From Haloactinomyces albus (GTDB lineage Bacteria > Actinomycetota > Actinomycetes > Mycobacteriales > Pseudonocardiaceae): a DNA stretch of 64,000 nucleotides. The position numbers and the translations under genes were made by a program. This document shows positions 19,536-27,640 of the stretch, one piece after another (position 1 is the first letter of the stretch; the number at the start of each line of letters is the position of its first letter). The notes beneath the pieces were generated by a model. The model saw only the letters and a list, made by a program, of their open reading frames with translations. It was not told where the DNA came from and did no database searches. Location: NCBI RefSeq assembly GCF_031458135.1, contig NZ_JAVDXW010000001.1, forward strand, positions 124,001-188,000, given 5' to 3'.

Positions 19536-20281
19536 CGCAGGACTCCGATCATGTCCCGCACCGCCCGCACGGTGCCGAGCACGGACCCGGTCACCTTCGA
19601 TTCCGTGCCCGCAGTGCGCGGCTGGTACCGCACCGGCATCTCCCGGATCCGCCAGTCGGACCGGCCGGCACGCAACAGCAGCTCCAGGGGATAGCCGAAC
19701 GAGCGGTCCCGCACGTCGAGTCGCAGAAGCTCATCCCGCCACCCCACTCGGACAGGAGCCAGGTCCCGCACCGGGATGCCCCGTCGGCGCAGCATCGACG
19801 CCAGCACCGCATTGCCCGCACGCGCGTGCCAGGGCATCGCCGCGCGCTCGGTCGGCACCCGCCGCCCCACGACGAGATCGCCGGTACCCGCGCGCAGCTG
19901 CTCGATCAGCGGGGAGAGCCCACCGGGGTCCACCGAGCCGTCCGCATCGAGGACGCACACGATCTCGGCCCTGGCATGAAGCAACCCGGTGTGGACGGCG
20001 GCACCGTAGCCGCGGGCGGATTCCCGCACCACACGCGCCCCGAGCTCCTCGGCGATCTCCGGTGAACCGTCCGTGGAGCCGTTGTCCACGACCAACACCG
20101 GAGAACCGACGGTCTCGGCCACCGATCGCACGACGGCGGGAAGGGCCGCCGCCTCGTTCAGGCACGGCAGGATCACCTCCACCTGTTCGGCCATGGCGAT
20201 CAACGGCACCGGCAGCAGGCGATGCCGCTGCGACGGGTGTCTTCGTCGGTGGTGCGCATCGTGGTCCTTCCGCTCGGTCAT
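19532..20281 (-). CDS. GT2-family glycosyltransferase
   Basis: This 249-residue inverting glycosyltransferase resembles dolichyl-phosphate-sugar synthases. It has the donor motif ILPCLNEAAALP, VVDNGSTDGS, the metal-binding DADGSVD, and a conserved RxVPTERAAMPWHARAGN region. It lacks C-terminal membrane helices, so it is likely a soluble or peripheral enzyme working on a lipid-linked sugar. The first 30 residues are histidine/arginine-rich and weakly supported; an internal ATG at 20194 (MAEQVEVILP) is an alternative start. It is co-translated with the DUF2064 gene. Confidence 0.82.
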   Translation of the reverse strand: MTERKDHDAHHRRRHPSQRHRLLPVPLIAMAEQVEVILPCLNEAAALPAVVRSVAETVGSPVLVVDNGSTDGSPEIAEELGARVVRESARGYGAAVHTGLLHARAEIVCVLDADGSVDPGGLSPLIEQLRAGTGDLVVGRRVPTERAAMPWHARAGNAVLASMLRRRGIPVRDLAPVRVGWRDELLRLDVRDRSFGYPLELLLRAGRSDWRIREMPVRYQPRTAGTESKVTGSVLGTVRAVRDMIGVLR

Positions 20282-20643
20282 CGATTCCGGCTGCCACGGA
20301 GCCGATTTCGGCGGGCGCGGTTGGTCCCGCTATTCGGGGGTTCGGACCGCACCGCCGGGCGGATTGGTCGGCACCCGAACCGTGGCGGGCACCGTGCCCT
20401 ACCCGACGGCCGGACCCGGCAGTCGATTCCGGCCTTTGTCGTGTCTAACAGAGATCTCCCCGTGTGCGTTCCGACTCACCCGGTCCAGCGACGTAATACT
20501 CATCCAATCGGTTTCATTCTTTCCGTTCCCGGTCCTGCCACGGTCGTCCTCGGGGACGAGCGTGGCCATCGACGGCACTGCGAGAGAGCGAGCACGCCAC
20601 GTCACCCGAACGAATGGACGCCTCGACACGCGAAGGCGCCACG
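20282..20643. other. Long intergenic region, divergent GT2 and crt transcripts
   Basis: No credible gene is seen. A slightly A/T-richer patch near 20485-20525 may hold the promoter of the minus-strand GT2 gene, but no matched -35/-10 pair is clear. The crt promoter candidate follows at 20644. Confidence 0.4.
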
Positions 20644-20673
20644 TTGAACCTTCTCTCGGGCGGTTTCTAGACT
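20644..20673 (+). promoter_or_regulatory. Candidate promoter of the carotenoid operon
   Basis: TTGAAC (20644-20649), 18 bases, TAGACT (20668-20673) is a fair vegetative promoter. It implies a leader of about 150 nt before crtI. No LitR or CarH-type regulator gene is nearby. Confidence 0.45.
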
Positions 20674-20830
20674 TGCTCGCGCCTCGCCGGACCTTCAAGG
20701 CGTCCGCACCAGTCCGCACATGGGCACGGTTCGCGACAGGCACCGAGCCACCGATGCGATGTGCTTCGGCGGCGACCGTGGCCCGGCGGCGAGTGCGGTG
20801 TCACACCGAGGACACCGGAGAGGAGAGCAC

Positions 20831-22381
20831 ATGCGCACTGTTGCCGGACGGACCGACCGCGTCGTCGTGGTAGGAGCGGGACTGTCCGGCCTGGCTGCCG
20901 CACTGCATCTGCTGGGCAGCGGGCGTGAGGTCGTCCTCGTGGAGCGCGATTCCCACCCGGGGGGCCGGGCGGGCCGCCTCGACGTCGAGGGATATCGCAT
21001 GGACACCGGACCCACCGTGCTCACCATGCCCGAGCTGCTCGGTGACGCACTCGCGGCGGTCGGCGAGTCCGTCACCGACCGGCTGCATCTGACGCCGTTG
21101 GATCCCGCCTACCGGGCACGGTTCGCCGACGGCACGACCTTGGACGTGCACACCGACGCCGAGCGCATGGAACAGGCCGTCCGGGAGTTCGCCGGACCGG
21201 AGGAAGCCCTCGGCTACCGGCGACTGCGGCACTGGCTCGAGCAGCTCTATCACGCCCAGATCGCCACGTTCATCGACGCGAACTTCGATTCCCCGCTGGA
21301 TCTGCTCGGGACGAACCTCGCACGGCTGGCCGCACTCGGTGGGTTCGGCAGGCTGGACGCCGCCATCGGGCGCTTCTTCACCGACGAACGGCTGCGGCGC
21401 GTGTTCTCGTTCCAGTCGCTGTATGCCGGGATGTCCCCGCACAGTGCGCTGGCCGCCTACGCGGTGATCTCCTACATGGACACCGTCGGCGGGGTGTTCT
21501 TCCCTCGCGGCGGGATGCGTGCCGTGCCCGACGCCCTGGCCGCCGCCGCGACCGAGGCAGGCGCCACGGTGTATTACGACACCGAGATCACCGAGCTGGA
21601 ACGCAGCGGCTCGCGGATCACCGCCGTGCACACCTCCCGACAGGAGCGCATCCCCTGCGATGCGGCCGTGCTCACCCCGGACCTGCCCGTGAGCTACCGG
21701 CTGCTGGGCCGGACTCCCCGACGGCCGGGACCGCTGCGAGCAGCACCCTCGGCGATGGTCCTGCACACGGGCACGACCCGCGATCAATCCGAGCTCGCTC
21801 ACCACACGCTGTCGTTCGGCGCGGCATGGCACCGCACCTTCCGGGAGATCATGCACCAGGGCCGGTTGATGAGCGATCCCTCGCTGCTGATCACCAATCC
21901 GACGCGCACCGATCCCGAGCTGGCTCCGCCGAGCAAGCACCTGCACCACGTGCTGGTGCCCTGCCCGAACCTCGACCGGGCGCGGCTCGACTGGGACCGC
22001 ATGGGCGAAGCCTATGCCGAGGAGATCATCGGCAGGCTGCAGGACCGGCTCATGCCCGAGTTCGGTTCCTCCATCGAGGTCAGCCGGGTGGTCACACCAC
22101 GGGACTGGGAAAGAGGAGGAATGCTGGCAGGCACTCCGTTCAGTGCTGCCCACAGTTTTGCCCAGACAGGGCCGTTCCGGCCGCGGAATCTGGTACGCGG
22201 GATCGACAACGCGGTCCTCGCCGGCTGCGGGACCACCCCCGGCGTCGGGGTACCGACCGTGCTCATCTCCGGCAAGTTGGCAGCTCGGCGCATCACCGGC
22301 GAGGCACGGACACCGGGGCGTACACGGGCCGCGCGCGCAGAGCGCGAAGCGGTGACCGGGATGGGCAGCAGCCCGGTATGA
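20831..22381 (+). CDS. crtI: Phytoene desaturase
   Basis: CrtI introduces double bonds into phytoene to give lycopene, with FAD. The 516-residue protein starts at ATG 20831 after GGAGAGGAG; the frame is open further upstream but lacks family sequence. The FAD-binding motif VVVGAGLSGLAAALHL is at about residues 10-25, followed by the family segments HPGGRAGRLDVEGYRMDTGPTV (split near 45-65) and VFFPRGGMRAVPDALA. The C-terminal FAD motif (LAGCGTTPGVGVPTVLISGK) is near 470. The stop overlaps the crtB start (ATGA), making the first of a series of tight couplings through crtU. Confidence 0.93.
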   Translation: MRTVAGRTDRVVVVGAGLSGLAAALHLLGSGREVVLVERDSHPGGRAGRLDVEGYRMDTGPTVLTMPELLGDALAAVGESVTDRLHLTPLDPAYRARFADGTTLDVHTDAERMEQAVREFAGPEEALGYRRLRHWLEQLYHAQIATFIDANFDSPLDLLGTNLARLAALGGFGRLDAAIGRFFTDERLRRVFSFQSLYAGMSPHSALAAYAVISYMDTVGGVFFPRGGMRAVPDALAAAATEAGATVYYDTEITELERSGSRITAVHTSRQERIPCDAAVLTPDLPVSYRLLGRTPRRPGPLRAAPSAMVLHTGTTRDQSELAHHTLSFGAAWHRTFREIMHQGRLMSDPSLLITNPTRTDPELAPPSKHLHHVLVPCPNLDRARLDWDRMGEAYAEEIIGRLQDRLMPEFGSSIEVSRVVTPRDWERGGMLAGTPFSAAHSFAQTGPFRPRNLVRGIDNAVLAGCGTTPGVGVPTVLISGKLAARRITGEARTPGRTRAARAEREAVTGMGSSPV

Positions 22382-23370
22382 CCCGACACGAGCTTCGTGC
22401 CGCCGGGATTCACGACCCCGAGCTCCGTGCGGCCTACCAGCGGTGCCGACATCTCAATGCCCGGCACGGTCGCACGTACTTCCTGGCCACGCGCCTGCTC
22501 AGTCCCACGCAGCGTCCCGCCGTTCATGCACTGTACGGGTTCGCGCGGTGGGTCGACGACATCGTCGACGATCTCGACCCGGCGCACGGCGCGCAGGCGC
22601 GGATCGAGGAACTCGACGCTCTGGACACGGCACTGCACAGCGGGTTGCGGGATGGACACAGCGAGCATCCGATCCTGGCGGCACTGGTGGACACGGCCAC
22701 CCGATACGGGATCGCACACAGCCACTTCACCGAGTTCATGCGCTCGATGCGCGAGGACCTCACCGTCACCGACTACCCCACGCGGGCCGCGCTGGACTCC
22801 TACGTGTACGGCTCGGCGAACGTGATCGGGCTGCAGGTCCTTCCGGTGCTGGGCACGGTGACCAGCCACGACCGGGCCGCACCCCGCGCGGCGGCCTTGG
22901 GCAACGCCTTCCAGCTGACCAACTTCCTGCGGGATCTCGACGAGGACCTGGGACGCGGGCGCGTGTATCTTCCCGCCGACGAACTCGCCGCGTTCGGGGT
23001 GGACCGGGAACGGCTCCTGTGGTGTCGGCGTGTGGGCAGGCCGGACCGCCGGGTCCGGCGCGCCTTGGCCGATCAGGTGGCCCGCACCCGCGCGATCTAT
23101 CGCTACGCCCAGCCGGGTATCGACATGCTCGATCCGATCTCACGCCCGTGTGTGGCCACGGCGTTCACCCTGTACGGAAAAATACTCGACGAGCTGGTCG
23201 AATCCGATTACGACGTGTTCGGCAGGCGGGTCGCGGTGTCGTCGGCATGTCGCCTCGGCGTGGCCGGAACCGCCGTGGCCGGTGTCGTGGCAGCCCGCAC
23301 CCGCGCGCGGCTGACCGGTGGGCGCCACCCGCTCTCGTCGATCACTGCGAATTCGCTCGAGGTGAGGTAA
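22378..23370 (+). CDS. crtB: Phytoene synthase
   Basis: CrtB condenses two geranylgeranyl diphosphates to phytoene. The 330-residue protein has the first aspartate-rich motif in FARWVDDIVDDLD (near residue 58), the second in QLTNFLRDLDEDLGRGRVYL (about 180-200), and the RTYFLATRLL active-site segment near 34. ATG 22378 overlaps the crtI stop by four bases. No geranylgeranyl diphosphate synthase (crtE) lies in this operon. The C-terminal tail is alanine/arginine-rich. Confidence 0.93.
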   Translation: MTRHELRAAGIHDPELRAAYQRCRHLNARHGRTYFLATRLLSPTQRPAVHALYGFARWVDDIVDDLDPAHGAQARIEELDALDTALHSGLRDGHSEHPILAALVDTATRYGIAHSHFTEFMRSMREDLTVTDYPTRAALDSYVYGSANVIGLQVLPVLGTVTSHDRAAPRAAALGNAFQLTNFLRDLDEDLGRGRVYLPADELAAFGVDRERLLWCRRVGRPDRRVRRALADQVARTRAIYRYAQPGIDMLDPISRPCVATAFTLYGKILDELVESDYDVFGRRVAVSSACRLGVAGTAVAGVVAARTRARLTGGRHPLSSITANSLEVR

Positions 23371-23380
23371 CGGTGAGCAC

Positions 23381-23941
23381 ATGAACTCGATCTCCTCCAC
23401 AGCCACCCCGGAACTCGTCGTCCTGCTCGACGAGGATGGTCACGCGACCGGCACCGCCGCCAAGACCGAGGTCCATGGCAAGGAGACCCCCCTGCATCTG
23501 GCGTTTTCCTGCTATGTGTTCAATCCGGAAGGCCGGCTCCTGGTCACCCGGAGGGCCCTGCACAAACGGACCTGGCCGGGCGTGTGGAGCAACTCCTGCT
23601 GCGGGCATCCGGCCCCCGACGAACCCCAGGAGGCGGCCGTGCATCGCCGGGTGCGCGAAGAACTCGGGATCGAGCTGCGCGACGTCCGCGTGTGCCTGCC
23701 CGATTTTCGCTATCGCGCCGTCGACGCGACCGGAACGGTGGAAAACGAGCTGTGCCCGGTCTACACAGCTCTCGCCACCGAGCACCCCGTCCCCGAGGAG
23801 ACCGAAATCGTCGACTGGGCCTGGGCGGACTGGCCGGAGTTCGTACGACTCGCCGAGCGGGCCCCCTGGGCCATCAGCCCCTGGGCGGCCGAGCAGGCTC
23901 CGCTTGTCGCGGCTCGTCTGGACAGTGACCGGAACCGGTGA
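23381..23941 (+). CDS. idi: Isopentenyl-diphosphate delta-isomerase, type 1
   Basis: Idi interconverts isopentenyl and dimethylallyl diphosphate. The 186-residue Nudix-fold protein has the catalytic cysteine in WSNSCCGHP (near residue 70), metal-binding histidines, the AVHRRVREELGIEL Nudix-like helix (about 87-100) and the glutamates in ENELCPVY. The start at ATG 23381 lies 10 bp after crtB, with GAGGTGAGG as a possible ribosome site. Its place in the operon suggests that precursor supply is raised together with pigment synthesis. Confidence 0.93.
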   Translation: MNSISSTATPELVVLLDEDGHATGTAAKTEVHGKETPLHLAFSCYVFNPEGRLLVTRRALHKRTWPGVWSNSCCGHPAPDEPQEAAVHRRVREELGIELRDVRVCLPDFRYRAVDATGTVENELCPVYTALATEHPVPEETEIVDWAWADWPEFVRLAERAPWAISPWAAEQAPLVAARLDSDRNR

Positions 23942-23944
23942 ACG

Positions 23945-24382
23945 ATGGACCGGTTCCAGTACCTGCTGCTGATGGCGGCGTGCCTGGTGATCACACTGCC
24001 GCTGGAGATACTGGGAGCACGTGTGTATCGCAGACCCAAGCGGCTGCTCCGCACGCTGCTTCCGGTCCTGGTGGTCTTCCTCGCCTGGGACATCATCGCG
24101 ATCGCCCGAGGGCACTGGACGTTCCATCCCGACTACACCACCGGATGGTCACTGCCGGGAAACCTTCCGGTCGAAGAGCTGGTGTTTTTCGTCGTCATCC
24201 CGATCTGTGCACTGCTGACCTACGAATCCGTCGATCGGATGCTCACGGCGCTGCGGCAGCGCTGCACGCCCGAGGCACCGGCCGCTCCGGCCGTACCGAG
24301 CGATCCCGGTACACCGACCGACGCAGGCACACCGACCGACGACGAGGATCGGCTCGGCTCCGCCGGGAATCGGCGACGATGA
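23945..24382 (+). CDS. crtYc: Lycopene cyclase subunit CrtYc
   Basis: This 145-residue membrane protein with three helices is one half of the heterodimeric actinobacterial lycopene beta-cyclase. The conserved segments RRPKRLLRTLLP, LAWDIIAI and the carboxylate-bearing LPVEELVFFVVIP motif (about residues 74-87) match CrtYc/CarR domains. After the third helix a proline/threonine-rich tail of about 40 residues follows. It starts three bases after idi and overlaps crtYd (ATGATG at 24379). Confidence 0.88.
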   Translation: MDRFQYLLLMAACLVITLPLEILGARVYRRPKRLLRTLLPVLVVFLAWDIIAIARGHWTFHPDYTTGWSLPGNLPVEELVFFVVIPICALLTYESVDRMLTALRQRCTPEAPAAPAVPSDPGTPTDAGTPTDDEDRLGSAGNRRR

Positions 24383-24696
24383 TGTGGGAATACACCGTAC
24401 CGGCGGTCGCAGCCGTCCTCGCCGTGGTGGCCGGGGAACTGTTCTGGCTGCGCACCGGTCTGTTTCGCCGTCCCGCGTACTGGCTGAGCATGGGCATCGT
24501 GTTCGCGTTCCAAGTACCGGTGGACGGCTGGTTGACGAAGTCCTCCGCACCGATCGTGCTCTACGCTCCGCAGATGATGACCGGCCTGCGGGCGCCCTGG
24601 GACATCCCCGTGGAGGACTTCCTGTTCGGCTTCGCCCTGATCACGACGACCCTGCTGCTGTGGGAACGCCATCGGCGGAAACCGGAGGTCCGATGA
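24379..24696 (+). CDS. crtYd: Lycopene cyclase subunit CrtYd
   Basis: This is the partner of CrtYc: 105 residues with three helices. The IPVEDFLFGFALITTTLLLW segment near residue 75 repeats the P-x-E-(E/D) motif of the first subunit, as expected for the two-subunit cyclase that makes beta-carotene. ATG 24379 lies inside the end of crtYc, and its own stop overlaps the next start (ATGA at 24693-24696). Confidence 0.87.
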   Translation: MMWEYTVPAVAAVLAVVAGELFWLRTGLFRRPAYWLSMGIVFAFQVPVDGWLTKSSAPIVLYAPQMMTGLRAPWDIPVEDFLFGFALITTTLLLWERHRRKPEVR

Positions 24697-25466
24697 CGAC
24701 ACCGCAAGATCCGGCACCACAGGACCCGATACCACAGGACCCTGGCCCGGACGGGATTCTCGACGAGTTCGACGCGACAGCCGGATCGTACGATCGGCTC
24801 GTCGGAGCCAATCCCGGCTACCATCGACACCTGACCCTGTCCGCGCGGCGATTGCGCCTCCCCGACGAGGGCCGCGGTTTACGCCTGCTGGATATCGGCT
24901 GCGGCACCGGTGCGTCGACGGCCGCGCTGCTGCGCGCGGCTCCCCGGGCACGCATCGTCGCCGTCGACGGTTCGCGCGAGATGCTCGCCCACGCCCGCCG
25001 TAAATCGTGGCCGGACACGGTCGAATTCGTCCACGCACGGATGGACCGGCTCACCGAGGTAGGAGTCACCGGTCCGTTCGACGGCATTCTCGCCGCGTAC
25101 CTGGTGCGCAATCTCCCCGATGCCGAGGCGGGCTTGGCCGCTTTGCTCGCTTTGTTGCGTCCCGGCGCGGGGCTGGCGGTGCACGAGTACTCGGTGCGCG
25201 GCCGTATTCCGGCGCGGCTGGTCTGGAACGCCGTGTGCTGGAGCATCATCATCCCGGCAGGGCGGGTCGCCACCGGACGCACCGATCTCCATCGCTACCT
25301 GTGGCGCAGCGTACTGGATTTCGACAGTACCGCCGTGCTCGAGCAGCGGATGCGCGCGGTCGGCTTCACCGGTGTCCGCAGGCACCGAATGACCGGTTGG
25401 CAGCGCGGCATCGTGCACACCTTCCTCGGCCACCGACCGCTGCGCACGCGGGGGCGGACATGGTGA
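24693..25466 (+). CDS. crtT: Class I SAM methyltransferase of the carotenoid operon (CrtT-like)
   Basis: This 257-residue methyltransferase of the UbiE/COQ5 type has the SAM motif LLDIGCGTGAS (about residues 65-75), an acidic loop VAVDGSREML and a post-motif NLPDAEAGLAALLALLRPGA. The first 20 residues are proline/glutamine-rich. GGAGG lies five bases before ATG 24693. Streptomyces isorenieratene clusters carry a methyltransferase called CrtT in the same company; its exact reaction is uncertain, so the symbol is given by context. One TTA codon is at 24879-24881. Confidence 0.7.
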   Translation: MTTPQDPAPQDPIPQDPGPDGILDEFDATAGSYDRLVGANPGYHRHLTLSARRLRLPDEGRGLRLLDIGCGTGASTAALLRAAPRARIVAVDGSREMLAHARRKSWPDTVEFVHARMDRLTEVGVTGPFDGILAAYLVRNLPDAEAGLAALLALLRPGAGLAVHEYSVRGRIPARLVWNAVCWSIIIPAGRVATGRTDLHRYLWRSVLDFDSTAVLEQRMRAVGFTGVRRHRMTGWQRGIVHTFLGHRPLRTRGRTW

Positions 25467-27064
25467 CGGGCGGCGCAGGCGCAGCCCGCAGCAGGCCGGA
25501 CCGTGAGAGGGCGGAACGCACGAGGCCGGGACGGGACAGGAAGGCGGTGCTGCACCCGGCTCGAGGAGGCCGCCCCGATGTCGGGCACCTGCCGCACCGG
25601 CCCCGCGTTGCGATCATCGGCGGCGGTATCGCGGGACTGTCCGCAGCAGCCTGCCTGGCCGAGCGGGGTGCCGACGTTCGACTCCTGGAGCGTGAGCACT
25701 ATCTCGGGGGGCGAGTCGGCGGCTGGCAGACCGAACTGGTCGACGGGCACCTCGCGACCATGAACCGCGGTTTTCACGCGTTCTTCCGCCAGTACTACAA
25801 CCTGCGCAACCTCTTGCGCCGGGCCGATCCGGAACTGGCCGGGCTCGTCGGCATGTCGGACTACCCCCTGGTGCACAGTGCCGGATACCGGGACACCTTT
25901 GCCGGCCTACCCCGCACTCCCCCGCTCAACGCTCTGGCATTCGTGGCGCGCAGTCCCACTTTCACCTGGCGCGACGTGACCAGACTGCGTACCCGTGCGG
26001 CCCTGCCCCTGGCCCATGTGTCGGTGCCCGGTACGTACGAGCAGCTCGATCACCTCGACGCCGCGAGCTTTCTGGACCGGATCGGATTTCCGAAAGCAGC
26101 CCAGCACCTCGCCTTCGAGGTGTTCTCCCGCAGCTTCTTCGCCGACCCCGGCGAGTTGTCGGCCGCCGAACTGGTCACGATGTTTCACATCTATTTCCTG
26201 GGTTCCAACGAGGGGCTGCTGTTCGACGTCGCCGCGGACTGCTTCCCCCGGTCTCTGTGGCATCCGCTGCAGTGCTACCTGCACCGTCAGGGGGTCCACA
26301 TCCATACCGGGACCACCGTGGAGTCGATGGGGCCCGGTAGGCACCGCCGGTTCTCCGTCCAGCTAGCACATCCGCAGTCGGGCCGCGAGGCACTCGACGT
26401 CGATGCCGCTGTGCTGGCCACCGACCTCGCAGGGCTGCGCACCCTCCTGCAGAACTCCCCGCAGCTCGGCGACAGCGCATGGCGCCGACGCATCGCAGGG
26501 CTGCGCAGCGCTCCCCCGTTTCTGGTTTCCCGGCTGTGGCTGGACCGACCGGTTCGGCACGAGCGCCCCGGCTTCCTCGGCACGAGCGGTTACGGGCCGC
26601 TGGACAACGTCAGCGTGCTGGAACGCTACGAGCGCAGTGCCTCCGAGTGGGCACGCAGGCGCGCCGGGTCGGTGATCGAGTTGCACTCCTACGCGCTGGC
26701 GGGCAGCCCCACGGTCGACGAGCTCCGCCCGCGCGTGCTGGCGGAGCTACACCGCGTCTACCCCGAGACAGCTCGGGCCACCATCGTCGACGAGCGCCAC
26801 GAGTTACGCGCCGACTGCCCGCTGTTCCCGCCGGACGGTTTCCGCGAGCGACCCGGTGTGGCCACCCCCGATGCGAACCTGGTGCTGGCAGGTGATTTCG
26901 TTCGGGTCGACCTGCCGGTGGCGCTCATGGAGCGCGCTGCCACCGCCGGGATGTGTGCGGCCAACGAACTGCTGGCCGGATGGGACACGCGGGGGCACGC
27001 GCTGTGGAGCGTGCCCGACCAGGGACGGTTCGCCGCCCTGCGAAAACTCGAACCGACACGTTGA
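25460..27064 (+). CDS. crtU: Beta-carotene desaturase/methyltransferase (isorenieratene synthase)
   Basis: CrtU aromatises and methyl-shifts the beta-ionone rings of beta-carotene to give isorenieratene. The 534-residue FAD protein has a basic leader of about 48 residues, then VAIIGGGIAGLSAA (about 50-63) and the CrtU-specific runs MNRGFHAFFRQYYNLRNLL, RTPPLNALAFVARSPTF and FEVFSRSFFADP. The C-terminal flavin motif LVLAGDFVRVDLPVALMERA is near 475. Its ATG (25460) lies inside the preceding gene. It ends the operon; a hairpin follows. A TTA codon is at 26804-26806. Confidence 0.9.
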   Translation: MVTGGAGAARSRPDRERAERTRPGRDRKAVLHPARGGRPDVGHLPHRPRVAIIGGGIAGLSAAACLAERGADVRLLEREHYLGGRVGGWQTELVDGHLATMNRGFHAFFRQYYNLRNLLRRADPELAGLVGMSDYPLVHSAGYRDTFAGLPRTPPLNALAFVARSPTFTWRDVTRLRTRAALPLAHVSVPGTYEQLDHLDAASFLDRIGFPKAAQHLAFEVFSRSFFADPGELSAAELVTMFHIYFLGSNEGLLFDVAADCFPRSLWHPLQCYLHRQGVHIHTGTTVESMGPGRHRRFSVQLAHPQSGREALDVDAAVLATDLAGLRTLLQNSPQLGDSAWRRRIAGLRSAPPFLVSRLWLDRPVRHERPGFLGTSGYGPLDNVSVLERYERSASEWARRRAGSVIELHSYALAGSPTVDELRPRVLAELHRVYPETARATIVDERHELRADCPLFPPDGFRERPGVATPDANLVLAGDFVRVDLPVALMERAATAGMCAANELLAGWDTRGHALWSVPDQGRFAALRKLEPTR

Positions 27065-27111
27065 TGCGTGTTTTCCACGGCTTGCGCAGGTGCTCCCGCG
27101 AACAAGCCATC

Positions 27112-27136
27112 CCGCAGGCATCACATCGGCCTGCGG
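27112..27136. terminator. Bidirectional hairpin between crtU and the secreted protein
   Basis: CCGCAGGC (27112-27119) and GCCTGCGG (27129-27136) form an 8-bp perfect stem with a nine-base loop, in the 81-bp gap between two convergent genes. Confidence 0.6.
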
Positions 27137-27145
27137 CGGCCATCG

Positions 27146-27526
27146 TCAACTGGCGGTGAAAAAGACGCCGTCCGTTCCCCTGCCACAGGTGTAGTCGAAC
27201 CCTCCGAGTGCGTTGCCGTTGGGCTTGCCTACACAGGTGAAGCCGTGGCTGCGGTAGGACTCACCGAGTCGTCCCTCGACGTCCGCAGCGACATCACGGG
27301 CGAGATCGCAACCGACCCCGTCGGCACGGATGGTGAACGCCCCGTAATCGGAGGCAGGAGCGAAAGCCACGTCCCCGCACGCGCGCCGGTCCACTCCGTC
27401 GGTGGTCGAAACAGTGGTATCACCGGCTTGGGGGGACTGCGTGGGCTGTGGGGTGGCCGCCACCGTTGCCGCACCGCCCAGCGCGGTGAGCATTGCAGCC
27501 GCGACCGCGGCTGTCTTTCCCATCAT
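27146..27526 (-). CDS. Small secreted protein with four cysteines
   Basis: The 126-residue product starts at ATG 27526, nine bases after GGAGG; a longer frame upstream has no ribosome site. A Sec signal peptide (residues 1 to about 25, ending near AATVAA) is followed by a threonine/proline-rich linker. A compact domain of about 80 residues has four cysteines (RRACG, GVGCD, FTCVG, YTCGR), probably forming two disulfides. I do not recognise the family. It converges on crtU and lies just downstream of the Rieske gene on the same strand (27641-28705), with a gap of about 115 bp. Confidence 0.65.
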   Translation of the reverse strand: MMGKTAAVAAAMLTALGGAATVAATPQPTQSPQAGDTTVSTTDGVDRRACGDVAFAPASDYGAFTIRADGVGCDLARDVAADVEGRLGESYRSHGFTCVGKPNGNALGGFDYTCGRGTDGVFFTAS

Positions 27527-27640
27527 GTTCAGCAGCCTCCGTCCGTTCGGCAGGTGCCTATTGTGCTTGCATTCCTGAAGACGCACCGAGCGCCCACAGG
27601 TTGACCACGTCACCGCCCGAAAACGGCCACGTCCACAATA

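Noticed and set aside
20282-20830. Possible small RNA or riboswitch upstream of crtI
   Set aside because: No conserved riboswitch core or strong hairpin could be recognised; only a promoter candidate is supported.
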